DNA from: Dyella sp. AtDHG13
GTDB lineage: Bacteria > Pseudomonadota > Gammaproteobacteria > Xanthomonadales > Rhodanobacteraceae
Direction of reading: 5' to 3'
NCBI RefSeq assembly: GCF_003201105.1
Contig: NZ_QICJ01000013.1
Coordinates: 62,001 to 126,000, forward strand
Length of the DNA stretch: 64,000 nt
Under the pieces are notes generated by a model, which worked only from the letters and a program-made list of their open reading frames with translations, was not told where the DNA came from and searched no databases. Of this stretch, positions 34,928 to 43,803 are shown piece after piece. Numbering within the stretch: the first letter of the stretch is position 1; each line of letters begins with the position of its first letter. Position numbers and translations under genes: made by a program.

Positions 34928-35392
34928 TCAGGCCCGATCCACCCGCGCTGCATAGCAGCCCGGCCGCGCCATGTGGATATGCAGATAAGCGACGCTGTCG
35001 TCCGCGAACAGGCGGTCGATCAGCGGTTCCAGCGCCGTACCCTGGACCACGTCCGCGTCGCGCAACATGCCTCGTTCGTCGAAGCCGCGCACGGACAGCA
35101 GGCGACGACGCAACTGGTCGGGCACTTCGTCGATGCGGTCGTATTGCTCTTCGCCCTCGCGGATGTAGATGGCGTGGGTGGAGCGGAACGGCGAATCCGC
35201 CGGCTGGTGTTCGTAGTTGAGCAGGATCAGCGATTGCCCCAGCTCGGCATCGGTCAGGCTGATGCGGCAGGGATAGCCGTGGGCATCGTCGGCGGTCACG
35301 CGCACGGCGCGCCGTTCGGCAAGCGCCTGGTCGGACAATGTGAACAGTTCGGCAAACGGTTCGGCGGGAAGGCCGGAGATACGGAAGTGCAT
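34928..35392 (-). CDS. DUF1203 family protein
   Basis: A 154-residue soluble protein that begins MHFRISGLPAEPFAELFTLSDQAL and has CRISLTDAELGQSLILLNYEHQPADSPFRSTHAIYIRE near residue 45, the pattern of DUF1203. The C terminus (AYLHIHMARPGCYAARVDRA) holds the conserved HxHNA-like and GCYAARV elements. The function of this family is unknown. The N-terminal Met at 35392 begins the conserved part. Monocistronic; its stop is 6 bp from the convergent DUF423 gene. Confidence 0.85.
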   Translation of the reverse strand: MHFRISGLPAEPFAELFTLSDQALAERRAVRVTADDAHGYPCRISLTDAELGQSLILLNYEHQPADSPFRSTHAIYIREGEEQYDRIDEVPDQLRRRLLSVRGFDERGMLRDADVVQGTALEPLIDRLFADDSVAYLHIHMARPGCYAARVDRA

Positions 35393-35469
35393 GGCGGAAG
35401 CTCCGTGGGTTCGATGGCCCAGCTTCCCGCGAGTCCAGAACGGCAACCATCCGGATCTTGCGCCTTTGT

Positions 35470-35673
35470 TCAGTCCACGCGGAACACCTGGACGGATTCG
35501 CATTCGGGGCAGCGATAGCTGCGCAGTTCCGTGTTCCGTTCCTCGGCCCATTTGCGCGCCTCGGCCGGCAGCGTCTTGTGGGCTTCCATCTCGACTCTCT
35601 CGCCTGCGCGCTGGCAGGTATCGCAGAGGACGGGACCTTCGGGGAGCGGCTGATACTCGGGGTTCTTGTCCAT
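35470..35673 (-). CDS. Small protein with two CxxC motifs (zinc-ribbon-like)
   Basis: A 67-residue protein with CDTC near residue 17 and CPEC near 55, separated by a charged helix (AEARKWAEERNTEL). Two CxxC knuckles suggest a zinc ribbon. No family name can be given. It sits 77 bp upstream of the DUF1203 gene on the same strand, and codon use is normal for the window. Confidence 0.65.
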   Translation of the reverse strand: MDKNPEYQPLPEGPVLCDTCQRAGERVEMEAHKTLPAEARKWAEERNTELRSYRCPECESVQVFRVD

Positions 35674-35774
35674 GGTGGTTCTCCGGAGCGGACGAGTCGC
35701 GGAGAAATCACGCTAGCGCCGGTGTCGTGCAGGTCGTGTCGAATCGGCATGAATGCTCGGCGCGCGACACACGC

Positions 35775-35966
35775 TTAATCCGGCTCGTCGTCCTGCACGG
35801 GTTCGGACGTGCCGCGTTTCAGACGCCCTTGCTTGCGCAGCGCCTCGCGCAGGACGAATTCGATCTGCGCGTTCACGCTGCGCAGATCGTCGTCGGCCCA
35901 GCGCTGCATGGCTTCAAGTACCGCAGCGCTGATGCGTAAGGGATACGCCTTTTTTTCAGCCGCCAT
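35775..35966 (-). CDS. Ribbon-helix-helix (Arc/MetJ-like) DNA-binding protein
   Basis: A 63-residue protein: a short strand (KKAYPLRIS) is followed by two helices (AVLEAMQRWADDDL and SVNAQIEFVLREALRKQGR), which is the pattern of the Arc-type ribbon-helix-helix. The pair of N-x-Q-I and F-V-L-R-E-A-L is typical. Its start codon lies inside the last codons of the SPFH gene (overlap 11 bp), so the two are cotranscribed and coupled. It may repress its own operon through the palindrome at 36851-36873; this is inference. Confidence 0.82.
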   Translation of the reverse strand: MAAEKKAYPLRISAAVLEAMQRWADDDLRSVNAQIEFVLREALRKQGRLKRGTSEPVQDDEPD

Positions 35967-36825
35967 AGAGCGTGCCGGTATTCACCACCGGTTGCGTGGC
36001 GCGATCGCCGCACAGCACCACCAGCAGGTTGCTGACCATGGCGGCCCGGCGTTCCTCGTCCAGTTCCACGACGCCTTGCGACTTGAGCCGGTCGAGCGCC
36101 ATGGCGACCATGCCCACCGCGCCTTCGACGATGCGCTCGCGGGCGGCGACGATGGCGTTGGCCTGCTGGCGCTGCAGCATGGCCTGGGCAATTTCCTGCG
36201 CGTAGGCGAGATGGCTGATGCGCGCCTCGACCACGCGTACGCCGGCCTTGTCCAGTCGCGCCTGGATTTCGTCGCGCAGGTGGTTGTTGATTACTTCACC
36301 GTGGCTGCGCAGGGCGGGCTTGCCATCGTCGTGCGCGTCGTAGGGGTAGTTCTGCGCCATCTGGCGCAGCGCCGATTCGCTCTGGATGGTGACGAAGTTT
36401 TCGTAGTCGTCCACGCAGAACACGGCTTCGGCGGTGTCGATGACCTGCCAGACCACCACGGCGGCGATCTCGATGGGGTTGCCGTCGCTGTCGTTGACCT
36501 TGAGCTTGCCGCTTTCGAAGTTGCGCACGCGCAGCGACACGCGGCGGCGGGTGCAGAACGGGTTGGTCCAGCGTAGGCCTTCCTCGCGCACGGTGCCGTG
36601 GTACTTGCCGAACAGCTGCAGCACTTGGCCTTCGTTGGGCGCCACCTGGAAGAAGCCCTTGGCCATGAACGCGGTGAGCACGTGAATGGCGACGCCCAGC
36701 GCCACCAGCGAGGGGTGTTGGGTGAGCAGGGCGTAGCCCTCGCAGGCCAGGCCAAGCAGGGCGAGAAAGATGACGAGTGCGGCGGTCGGAATGCCGGCGG
36801 CCGAAAAGCCTTGCTGTTCGTTCAT
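35956..36825 (-). CDS. SPFH domain membrane protein
   Basis: A 289-residue protein with two hydrophobic N-terminal segments ([19 protein letters not shown] and [20 protein letters not shown]) and an SPFH/band 7 domain from about 58 to 240: [31 protein letters not shown] and [24 protein letters not shown] are family landmarks. The helical C-terminal part ([24 protein letters not shown]) drives oligomerisation. Unlike the slipin at 19457 it has no NfeD partner but a small DNA-binding protein. GGGAGG stands a few bases before the ATG, and the promoter overlaps a perfect palindrome. Confidence 0.88.
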   Translation of the reverse strand: MNEQQGFSAAGIPTAALVIFLALLGLACEGYALLTQHPSLVALGVAIHVLTAFMAKGFFQVAPNEGQVLQLFGKYHGTVREEGLRWTNPFCTRRRVSLRVRNFESGKLKVNDSDGNPIEIAAVVVWQVIDTAEAVFCVDDYENFVTIQSESALRQMAQNYPYDAHDDGKPALRSHGEVINNHLRDEIQARLDKAGVRVVEARISHLAYAQEIAQAMLQRQQANAIVAARERIVEGAVGMVAMALDRLKSQGVVELDEERRAAMVSNLLVVLCGDRATQPVVNTGTLYGG

Positions 36826-36850
36826 GGTGGGTCCTCCCTGGGTGCAAAGA

Positions 36851-36879
36851 TTAGATATCAATTTGATATCTAACTTCAA
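36851..36879 (-). promoter_or_regulatory. Perfect 23-bp palindrome overlapping a sigma70-like promoter of the SPFH-RHH operon
   Basis: ttagatatcaa, one central base, ttgatatctaa: a perfect palindrome at 36851-36873 containing two GATATC sites, and very AT-rich for this genome. On the minus strand a TTGAAG (36874-36879) and a TATCTA (36852-36857) are 16 bases apart, a fair -35/-10 pair, and the predicted transcript would start about 20 bases before the SPFH ATG. The palindrome therefore fills the spacer and -10 region, the normal place for a repressor operator. Confidence 0.65.
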
Positions 36880-36883
36880 GGGG

Positions 36884-38380
36884 TCACCAATCCCGGGCAG
36901 CCACGGCGCCACGCAGCACGGAAGGGGCCAGTTCCTGCGCCGGCGCGACCTGGGCGATGCGCATCTGGCCGAAGAGGTTGGACAGGTTGGCGAAGTGCCA
37001 GGGGTCGCCGTCGCCGGTATCCAGCGCGATATGCGCGCTGTCGAAGTGGCCGAGCGCGGCGTCGAAGCTTTGCCAACGGCCATCCACCCAGGCCTCGACC
37101 CAGGCATGCGGCACGAACACGCGGGAACTGCCGGCATAGCTGTCGACATAGACCATGCCGGTGACCACCCGCGCCGGAATCCCCTGCGCGCGCGCCAGCG
37201 CTGCCAGCAGCACGGCGTATCCCTTGCAGTCGCCTTGGCGGGTGTGCAGCACTTCGAGCGCGGATGCGTAGCCTTCGTTGCCGCGATGTCCATTGAGGTA
37301 GCCGCTGGTGAACAGGCGCAGCCGCTCCATCTTCCGCAGGTCGTCGCCGGTGCCTGCCGCCCTGGCTGCCAGCGCGCGCAGTTCGGGCGCGTTGGACTGC
37401 AGCCAGGGGTTGGCCTCCATGTCCTGCGCGGTCGGCGCCGGTTGGCCGCCCGCGAGCGCCGGACCCACCTCGACCAGCCAGTCGCCATGCCCGAGCGCGT
37501 ACACCCGCTGCTCGTCGGTGGCGACGACGGGCCGGGCGCTGTCGTCGCTGGCGTGGATGACATAGCGCAGGGCGCCGTTGCGCATCGAGCGGGACACCGC
37601 CTCCGGCGAGTCGATCATCGCCGCGCGCAGCATGTCGATGTCCTGCACCGGCGCCATGGCACAGGCTTGGCTGCAGGCCAGCATGTCCAGTTCGTGGCCC
37701 AGCATCTGCAGCGTGCCCTTGCGGGTTTCGCCCTGCGCATCGACCCACAGATCCATGCGCTGCACGCCGCGGGCGGTTTGCAGTTCCTCGCGCTGGTGGT
37801 TGAGCTGTTCCGGCCCGTCGGGTAGCGCCACGCGTTCGTCGCCGAGCACTTCGATGTCCACGGCGGCCACATCCTGGCTGGCGGGGTCGAACAGATTCAG
37901 CCGATAGTGCCCGGCGTGGCGGGCGGCGTTCGCCATGGCTTGCCGCTGGCCGTCGCTGAGCAGGGCGCCGGTGGGCCATGACAAGGTGTGCTCGCTACGG
38001 AGCCCGGCCACGGTGGCGGTCACGCTGTAGTTGCCGTCGGGCTGGCGCCGCCCGTCGATGATGCTGTCGGCGGCCGACAGTGTGCTTTTCGCGTAGAAGC
38101 CGAGCGGCTGGCCGTCCAGGGTTTCCACGCTGCGGGTCAGCACCGCCATGGGTGTGATCCTGCCGCTGCGTTCCAGCACGATCTGCAGGTCTTGCGTGGT
38201 CGTCACCACGTTGCCGTCGCGGGCCCTGTCGATGCGCAGGTGGCCGATCCGGCGGCCGCCCAGCAGCACGGTCATCCACGTGGTTTGCACCGCAGGCGCG
38301 CCCTCCTGCGCCCGCGCAAACACAGCGGGAGAGGGGCTCAACGCGAGAGCCATCGCCAGCACGGCGGGCCACTTGCGCAT
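36884..38380 (-). CDS. Exported transglutaminase-like domain protein
   Basis: A 498-residue protein with a signal peptide ending AVFARAQE. The N-terminal two thirds is a beta-rich region of unknown type. The transglutaminase-like domain is at about 360-470 with the catalytic triad visible: Cys in TRQGDCKGYAVLLAALARAQGIPARVVTG, His in VPHAWVEAW and Asp in SFDAALG. In bacteria such proteins are usually proteases or peptide-processing enzymes rather than crosslinkers. It precedes the SPFH gene on the same strand, but the SPFH pair has its own promoter. Confidence 0.85.
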   Translation of the reverse strand: MRKWPAVLAMALALSPSPAVFARAQEGAPAVQTTWMTVLLGGRRIGHLRIDRARDGNVVTTTQDLQIVLERSGRITPMAVLTRSVETLDGQPLGFYAKSTLSAADSIIDGRRQPDGNYSVTATVAGLRSEHTLSWPTGALLSDGQRQAMANAARHAGHYRLNLFDPASQDVAAVDIEVLGDERVALPDGPEQLNHQREELQTARGVQRMDLWVDAQGETRKGTLQMLGHELDMLACSQACAMAPVQDIDMLRAAMIDSPEAVSRSMRNGALRYVIHASDDSARPVVATDEQRVYALGHGDWLVEVGPALAGGQPAPTAQDMEANPWLQSNAPELRALAARAAGTGDDLRKMERLRLFTSGYLNGHRGNEGYASALEVLHTRQGDCKGYAVLLAALARAQGIPARVVTGMVYVDSYAGSSRVFVPHAWVEAWVDGRWQSFDAALGHFDSAHIALDTGDGDPWHFANLSNLFGQMRIAQVAPAQELAPSVLRGAVAARDW

Positions 38381-38522
38381 GGGGGTCGCTCCGTGGGGAC
38401 GGTGACACCTGCAGTCAACGCCGGTCCACGTGGTTCGTCAATGGAATCTGCGTGATGACGGCATGACGCGCTGTACCGATGGCCGCTTACAATGGCGCTT
38501 TGCCACCTCCGGGGAGACACCG

Positions 38523-39704
38523 ATGAAGCCGTTTGGCACGCCTTATTCCGATCATGCGCTGCGCGTGCTGCTGCTGGGTTCGGGGGAGCTGGGCAAGGAA
38601 GTGGCGATCGAGCTGCAGCGCTATGCGGTGGAGGTGATCGCGGTTGATCGCTACGCCGATGCGCCGGCCATGCAGGTGGCGCATCGCAGCCACGTCATCG
38701 ACATGCTGGACGGAGCCACGCTGCGCGCCGTCATCGAACAGGAAAAACCGGATCTCGTGGTGCCGGAGATCGAGGCCATCCACACGCCGACGCTGGTCGA
38801 GCTGGAGCAGGCAGGCCTGCGCGTCATTCCCACCGCGCGCGCGGCATGGCTCACCATGGACCGCGAGGGCATCCGACGCCTCGCCGCGGAAGAACTGAAA
38901 CTGCCCACCTCGCGCTACCGCTTCTGCGACACCGAGGCAGACTACCGCGATGCCGTGGCGTCCATCGGCCTGCCGTTCGTCATCAAGCCGGTGATGAGTT
39001 CCTCCGGCAAGGGACAGAGCGTGGTGCGCGAGGAGGGTGAACTGCAGCACGCCTGGGACTACGCGCAATCCGGCGGGCGCGCGGGCAAGGGGCGCGTGAT
39101 CGTCGAAGGCTTTGTCGACTTCGACTACGAGATTACCCTGCTTACCGTGCGCCACAAGGAGGGCGTCAGCTTCTGCGCGCCCATCGGCCATCGCCAGGAA
39201 GACGGCGACTATCGCGAATCCTGGCAGCCGCAGCCCATGAGCCCGGTCGCCCTGGCAGAGGCGCAGCGACAGGCGGAGGCCATCACCGGCGCACTGGGCG
39301 GCTGGGGCGTGTTTGGCGTGGAGTTCTTCGTCAAGGGCGACAGCGTGATCTTCTCGGAAGTGAGCCCGCGTCCGCACGATACGGGCCTAGTGACCCTGGT
39401 GTCGCAAGACCTTTCGGAGTTCGCGCTGCATGCGCGCGCCATCCTTGGCCTGCCGATTCCGGCGATTCGCCAGCTGGGTCCGTCCGCGTCGTGCGCGGTG
39501 CTGGTGGAAGGCGAGGGCGCGGCGCCGCGCTACCACGGCGTGGCCGATGCTCTGAAGGAATCGGACACGCAGCTGCGCATCTTCGGCAAACCGACCGTGA
39601 AAGGCCGCCGCCGCATGGCCGTCACCCTGGCGCGCGATGAAAGCGTGGAAGCGGCCAAGGCCAAGGCCATCCGCGCGGCGAAGGCCTTGCGCATCGAACT
39701 TTGA
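38523..39704 (+). CDS. purT: Formate-dependent phosphoribosylglycinamide formyltransferase PurT
   Basis: A 393-residue ATP-grasp enzyme that makes formyl-GAR from GAR, formate and ATP, the third step of purine synthesis. The N-terminal [18 protein letters not shown], the [16 protein letters not shown] block, the phosphate-loop [12 protein letters not shown] near residue 160, the ATP-grasp [27 protein letters not shown] near 265 and the C-terminal [14 protein letters not shown] are all PurT-specific. Length matches E. coli (392). It is divergent from the transglutaminase gene. Confidence 0.97.
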   Translation: MKPFGTPYSDHALRVLLLGSGELGKEVAIELQRYAVEVIAVDRYADAPAMQVAHRSHVIDMLDGATLRAVIEQEKPDLVVPEIEAIHTPTLVELEQAGLRVIPTARAAWLTMDREGIRRLAAEELKLPTSRYRFCDTEADYRDAVASIGLPFVIKPVMSSSGKGQSVVREEGELQHAWDYAQSGGRAGKGRVIVEGFVDFDYEITLLTVRHKEGVSFCAPIGHRQEDGDYRESWQPQPMSPVALAEAQRQAEAITGALGGWGVFGVEFFVKGDSVIFSEVSPRPHDTGLVTLVSQDLSEFALHARAILGLPIPAIRQLGPSASCAVLVEGEGAAPRYHGVADALKESDTQLRIFGKPTVKGRRRMAVTLARDESVEAAKAKAIRAAKALRIEL

Positions 39705-39812
39705 GGTTGGCTTCCTCGCCCCGTTGGCGCGAGGATGGCACGAATCCGGCGCATCGCCGCTGGCGAACGGATTGAACGCGCCTGTCGCAACAGATCACCA
39801 CTGGAGGTAAGG

Positions 39813-41336
39813 ATGGAACCGTCGGGATTCGCGCATTGGCTGGTCGTTGTCGTCGAGACGTTCGCCGCCCTGTTTTTGCTGCTACTGGCGCTGCTGGTGG
39901 TGGTCATCGGCGTGGTCTGGCTGGTGGACCGCAACCAGACCAGCAACTCGGTGCTGCGCAACTTCCCGGTCATCGGCCACTTCCGCTACTGGTTCCTGCA
40001 CCTGGGCGAATTCTTCCGCCAGTACCTGTATTCCAGTGACCGCGAGGAGCTGCCGTTCAATCGCGCGCAGCGCACGTGGGTGTATCGCGCGGCCAAGAAC
40101 GTGGATAACACCAATTCCTTTGGTTCCACGCGCGACCTGCGCGGCGAGGGCGTGCCGTTCTTTGTCAACGCGCCGTTTCCCGCGCTGGGCGACCGGCACG
40201 TCAAGCCGTTGCCGGTCACGCTGGGGCCGTACTCGCGCGAACCGTACCAGCACGCGGCGTTCTTCAATATCTCGGCGATGAGTTTCGGCGCGCTGTCGGC
40301 ACCGGCGGTGCGCGCCCTGTCGCACGGCGCCAAGAAGGCCGGCATCTGGATGGATACGGGTGAAGGCGGCCTGGCGCCGTATCACCTGGAAGGCGGCTGC
40401 GACATCATCTTCGAGATCGGCACCGCCAAGTACGGCGTGCGCACGCCCGACGGCAAGCTCGACGACAACAAGCTGTTGGCGATCTGCGCGCATCCGCAGG
40501 TGAAGATGGTCAGCATCAAGCTGGGGCAGGGCGCCAAGCCCGGCATGGGCGGTCTGCTGCCGGCGGCGAAGGTGACGCCGGAAATTGCCGAGATCCGCGG
40601 CATTCCCGTGGGCGAGGATTCGCAGAGCCCCAACCGCCACCTGGATATCGGCAACGTGCAGGAGCTGATGGACGCCATCCATCACATCCGCGAACTCACC
40701 GGCAAGCCGGTGGGTTTCAAGGCGGTGTTCGGCGGCGTCGACTGGATCGTCGACCTGTGCGAGGAAGTGAAAAAGCGCGGCATCGAAAGCGCGCCGGACT
40801 TCATCATCGTCGACGGTTCGGAAGGCGGCACCGGCGCCGCACCACAAACGCTGATGGAAGGCGTGGGCCTGCCGCTGCACGAGGCCTTGCCCGCGCTGGT
40901 GGACCTGCTGGTGGTGAAGGGCCTGCGCGACCGCATCAAGGTGATCTGCTCGGGCAAGTGCATCACCGCTTATGACGTGGCGTGGGCGCTGTCGATGGGC
41001 GCGGACTTCGTCAACTCCGCACGCGGCTTCATGCTGGCGCTGGGCTGCATCCAGTCGCTGCAATGCAACCGCAATACGTGCCCCACCGGCATCACCACGC
41101 AGAATCCCAAGCTGCAGCGTGGCCTGGTGGTGGCGGACAAGAGCGAGCGCGTGGCCAATTACGCCACCAATGTGATGCACGAGGTCGGCATCATCGCGCA
41201 CAGCTGCGGCGTCGACGAACCGCGCCAGCTCAATCGCGAGCATTGCCGCGTGGTAGGCGATGACGGCATCTCCGTGCCGCTGGTGAAGCTGTATCCGTAT
41301 CCCGTCGTGCCCAGGGAACAGGCGCTGCAGGATTGA
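39813..41336 (+). CDS. FMN-binding glutamate synthase family protein, membrane-anchored
   Basis: A 507-residue protein with an N-terminal anchor (FAALFLLLLALLVVVIGVVWLV) and a Glu_synthase domain. FNISAMSFGALSAPAVRALSHGAKKAG near residue 150 is the FMN-binding start; MVSIKLGQGAKPGMGGLLP near 232, FIIVDGSEGGTGAAPQTL near 332 and LQCNRNTCPTGITTQNP near 425, with the cysteines of the iron-sulfur region, are further landmarks. There is no amidotransferase domain, so it is the archaeal/GltS-like stand-alone type; the true reaction in these membrane forms is unclear. A strong GGAGGTAAGG site precedes the ATG. Confidence 0.88.
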   Translation: MEPSGFAHWLVVVVETFAALFLLLLALLVVVIGVVWLVDRNQTSNSVLRNFPVIGHFRYWFLHLGEFFRQYLYSSDREELPFNRAQRTWVYRAAKNVDNTNSFGSTRDLRGEGVPFFVNAPFPALGDRHVKPLPVTLGPYSREPYQHAAFFNISAMSFGALSAPAVRALSHGAKKAGIWMDTGEGGLAPYHLEGGCDIIFEIGTAKYGVRTPDGKLDDNKLLAICAHPQVKMVSIKLGQGAKPGMGGLLPAAKVTPEIAEIRGIPVGEDSQSPNRHLDIGNVQELMDAIHHIRELTGKPVGFKAVFGGVDWIVDLCEEVKKRGIESAPDFIIVDGSEGGTGAAPQTLMEGVGLPLHEALPALVDLLVVKGLRDRIKVICSGKCITAYDVAWALSMGADFVNSARGFMLALGCIQSLQCNRNTCPTGITTQNPKLQRGLVVADKSERVANYATNVMHEVGIIAHSCGVDEPRQLNREHCRVVGDDGISVPLVKLYPYPVVPREQALQD

Positions 41337-41343
41337 TCGATCG

Positions 41344-41371
41344 AGAGCCGGCGATACGCCGGCTCTTTGCT
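41344..41371 (+). terminator. Probable terminator after the glutamate synthase-like gene
   Basis: Stem agccggcg / cgccggct around a 3-base loop followed by ctttg, just after the stop codon. The T-run is short, so efficiency is uncertain; it also lies near the convergent bpt gene. Confidence 0.6.
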
Positions 41372-41409
41372 ATGTGGTGTCGACAGGGGCGCGTGCGGCC
41401 CTGCGTGCC

Positions 41410-42120
41410 TCAGGGATCCGCCATCTCCGCCCAGCCTTCGCTGGTGCGTATCTGCAGCGGGCGGAACTTGCGCTTGTAATCCATTTTCGGGTGTCCCGCG
41501 ATCCAGAAGCCCAGGTAGATCCACGGCAGTCCGCGGCGCTTGGCGAGCGCGACCTGCTGCAGGATGGCGAAGGTGCCCAGGCTGCGCGCCGTTTCGTCGG
41601 GGTCGTAGAAGGTGTAGACGGCCGAAAGACCCTGCTGGCACACGTCGGTGACCGCGACGCCGAGCAGGCGCGAGCCCTGGCGGAACTCCAGGAACATCGT
41701 GGGGCTCCACGGCGCGGTCAGGAAGCGGCGGAAGTCGCTGGCGTCGGCCTCGTCCATGCCGCCGCCGGGGTGGCGTTGGCGCAGGTAGCGCTCATAGAGC
41801 GCGTGGCGCTCCGTGTTGTAGCCGGCCATCGACTCGATGACGCGCAGGTCTTCGTTGCGTTTCAGGCAGCGGCGCTGGCTGCGGTCCGGCGTGAAGCGCT
41901 CCACATCGATGCGGCACGGCGTGCACGCCCGGCAGTTGGTGCAATAGGGGTAGTAGAGGTGCCCGCCCGCGCGTCGGAAGCCGCGCTCCAGCGCCGGGCC
42001 GTACAGCTGGTCCAACTGCGGCGCGGCCGGATCGATCACGAGGTTCTGTGCCGTGCGCTCGGCAAAATAGCCGCAGGCGTGCGGCAGGGTCTGGAAGAGG
42101 CGGACACGATCAGAGCGCAT
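41410..42120 (-). CDS. bpt: Aspartate/glutamate leucyltransferase Bpt (arginyltransferase family)
   Basis: A 236-residue aminoacyl-tRNA protein transferase of the ATE/Bpt family, which adds leucine to N-terminal Asp or Glu and feeds the N-degron pathway (ClpS/ClpAP). The N-terminal HLYYPYCTNCRACTPCRIDVERF holds the conserved cysteines; SPTMFLEFRQGSRLLGVAVTDV and the C-terminal YLGFWIAGHPKMDYKRKFRPLQ are typical. Length fits the family. The gene starts from 42120 and is preceded by a 280-bp intergenic region with a REP element. Confidence 0.94.
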   Translation of the reverse strand: MRSDRVRLFQTLPHACGYFAERTAQNLVIDPAAPQLDQLYGPALERGFRRAGGHLYYPYCTNCRACTPCRIDVERFTPDRSQRRCLKRNEDLRVIESMAGYNTERHALYERYLRQRHPGGGMDEADASDFRRFLTAPWSPTMFLEFRQGSRLLGVAVTDVCQQGLSAVYTFYDPDETARSLGTFAILQQVALAKRRGLPWIYLGFWIAGHPKMDYKRKFRPLQIRTSEGWAEMADP

Positions 42121-42237
42121 GGCCTGATTCTATGTCCGGTTTGGCTCACTGTGTCACTAGCTGAAATGTGATAAGCGCTCCTGGCGGTTGCCCGCCGGGC
42201 TTGGCGCCTGTTCAAAATCTCGTATAAGCGCCGAATT

Positions 42238-42370
42238 CCCTCACCGTCATTCCGGCGAAAGCCGGAATCCAGCGACTTTACGTTCTGCGAGAGGGCTAAA
42301 AGGCACTGGATGACCAGCCTAGCGGCTGTTGAAGAGCGCCTCCCGCTTTTGCCGGAATGACGGTGAGGGG
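42238..42370. repeat. REP doublet (REPIN-like), subfamily C copy 1
   Basis: 133 bp bounded by ccctcaccgtcattccggcg and its inverse ending ggaatgacggtgagggg. The right part (cactggatgaccagcc, ggctgttgaa, gcacctcccgctttt-like) matches the copy at 63780-63911, so these two form one subfamily, different in the middle from copies A and B. Flanked on both sides by tataagcgc (see findings). It lies between bpt and the DUF2007-like gene. Confidence 0.85.
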
Positions 42371-42398
42371 TATAAGCGCTTGCGCGAGGTTTTCGCTC

Positions 42399-42791
42399 TT
42401 AGATGACGCCCATATACCGCAGCATCAGGATTACGAAGGCCCCCGCCACGGCCAGCATGACGATGCGGCGCATCCGGGTGGCGACGCTCTGGCGCCTCAT
42501 TTCCGGCGTGGGGTTGCGGGCCATGGCCAGTTCCTCGCCATGGCGGACCACCGGCTCGATGCCCAGCTCCTTGAGCAGGGCGCGGGCGCGCGTGTAGTCG
42601 TCCGCGCGGGTCACCCAGACCTGGGCCCAGTTGTTCCGGTTCTCGTTGCGCTGCGAGTAGCTGAAGCGCTGGTAGCTGGGGCGCCGGTAGTTGGAGCGGT
42701 TCTCGATGGTGCACTCGATGCCCTGCTCGGCCAGCAGCGCGGCGACGCGGTCGATGTTTTCCTGGCGGGGCGAGGTGTAGAGCTGACGCAT
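42399..42791 (-). CDS. DUF2007-like protein with C-terminal membrane anchor
   Basis: A 130-residue protein. The N-terminal two thirds (MRQLYTSPRQENIDRVAALLAEQGIECTIEN... WAQVWVTRADDYTRARALLKELG) has the ferredoxin-like pattern of signal-transducing DUF2007 proteins, which resemble PII-type domains. The last 20 residues (IVMLAVAGAFVILMLRYMG) form one membrane helix. Function unknown. It stands alone between bpt and tesB on the minus strand. Confidence 0.72.
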   Translation of the reverse strand: MRQLYTSPRQENIDRVAALLAEQGIECTIENRSNYRRPSYQRFSYSQRNENRNNWAQVWVTRADDYTRARALLKELGIEPVVRHGEELAMARNPTPEMRRQSVATRMRRIVMLAVAGAFVILMLRYMGVI

Positions 42792-42881
42792 GGAGAAACC
42801 TTGGGTTCACGCCGGGCGAATGGGACGGCCGGCGGGCCGTGGGGGCGGCCGACCGTCATGTTACTACGCTGGCCGGGCGGC

Positions 42882-43745
42882 TCAGCCGCGCAGGCGGATC
42901 AGGCCTTCCTGGGCGGTCGAAGCCACCAGGCGGCCGTCGCGGGTGAAGATCTGGCCGCGCGCCAGGCCGCGCGCACCCTGCGCGGTGGGGCTGTCGAAGG
43001 AATACAGCAGCCATTCGTCGGTGCGGAACGGACGGTGGAACCACAGCGCGTGGTCCAGGCTCGCCATCTGCACGTTGTGCGTGTAGTACGAGATGCCGTG
43101 CGGCAGGGTGGCCGTGCCGATCAGGTTGAAGTCGGAGGCGTAGGCCAGCAGCGAGCGATGCAGCTCCGGCGAATCGCCCACCGGTGCGGTGAGGCGGAAC
43201 CAAATGTGCTGGATCGGCGGGCGCTTCACCGGGTGCAGCTTGTCCTGCGGCCACACATGGCGGAATTCGAAGGGCGCGTCCACGCCCAGCCAGCGCTGGA
43301 GTTTCTCCGGCAGTTTCGCCAGCTGTTCCGGCGCCATGGGCTGCATCGGTGCGATGTCCTCGGGCATGGGCACCTCGGGCATCGAGGACTGATGCTCGAA
43401 GCCGGTTTCCGGCACCTGGAACGAAATGGAGCCGTTGAGGATCGGCTGGCCGTGTTGGATCGCCACCACGCGGCGCGAGGAGAACGTGCCGCCGTCGCGC
43501 GTGCGCTCCACGCTGTAGACGATGGGCGCGTTGATGTCGCCCGCGCGCAGGAAGTAGGCGTGCAGCGAGTGGGCCTGGCGTTCCGGGTCCACCGTGCGCT
43601 GGGCGGCCGACAGCGCCTGCCCCAGCACCTGTCCGCCGAACACGAAATGCGTGCCGATGTCCCGGCTCTGGCCGCGGAAAAGATTGTCCTCGAGGCGCTC
43701 GAGCTCGAGCAGGTCGACGAGTTCGCGGACGTTGGTTTCCGTCAT
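42882..43745 (-). CDS. tesB: Acyl-CoA thioesterase II TesB
   Basis: A 287-residue double hot-dog thioesterase that hydrolyses medium- and long-chain acyl-CoA. RQAHSLHAYFLRAGD near residue 75 and ALWFHRPFRTDEWLLYSFDSPTAQGARGLARGQIFTRDGRLVASTAQEGLIR at the C terminus are classic TesB segments; the catalytic Asp, Ser/Thr and Gln are present (Asp in FRTDEW region, Thr in DSPTAQGARG and Gln in AQEGL). Length matches E. coli TesB (286). Confidence 0.96.
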   Translation of the reverse strand: MTETNVRELVDLLELERLEDNLFRGQSRDIGTHFVFGGQVLGQALSAAQRTVDPERQAHSLHAYFLRAGDINAPIVYSVERTRDGGTFSSRRVVAIQHGQPILNGSISFQVPETGFEHQSSMPEVPMPEDIAPMQPMAPEQLAKLPEKLQRWLGVDAPFEFRHVWPQDKLHPVKRPPIQHIWFRLTAPVGDSPELHRSLLAYASDFNLIGTATLPHGISYYTHNVQMASLDHALWFHRPFRTDEWLLYSFDSPTAQGARGLARGQIFTRDGRLVASTAQEGLIRLRG

Positions 43746-43803
43746 GGAAAAAAGCTCGGCGCAGGTAAGAGCCGGCGATTATAGCTGGCGGCCCGCCTGG
43801 GCT

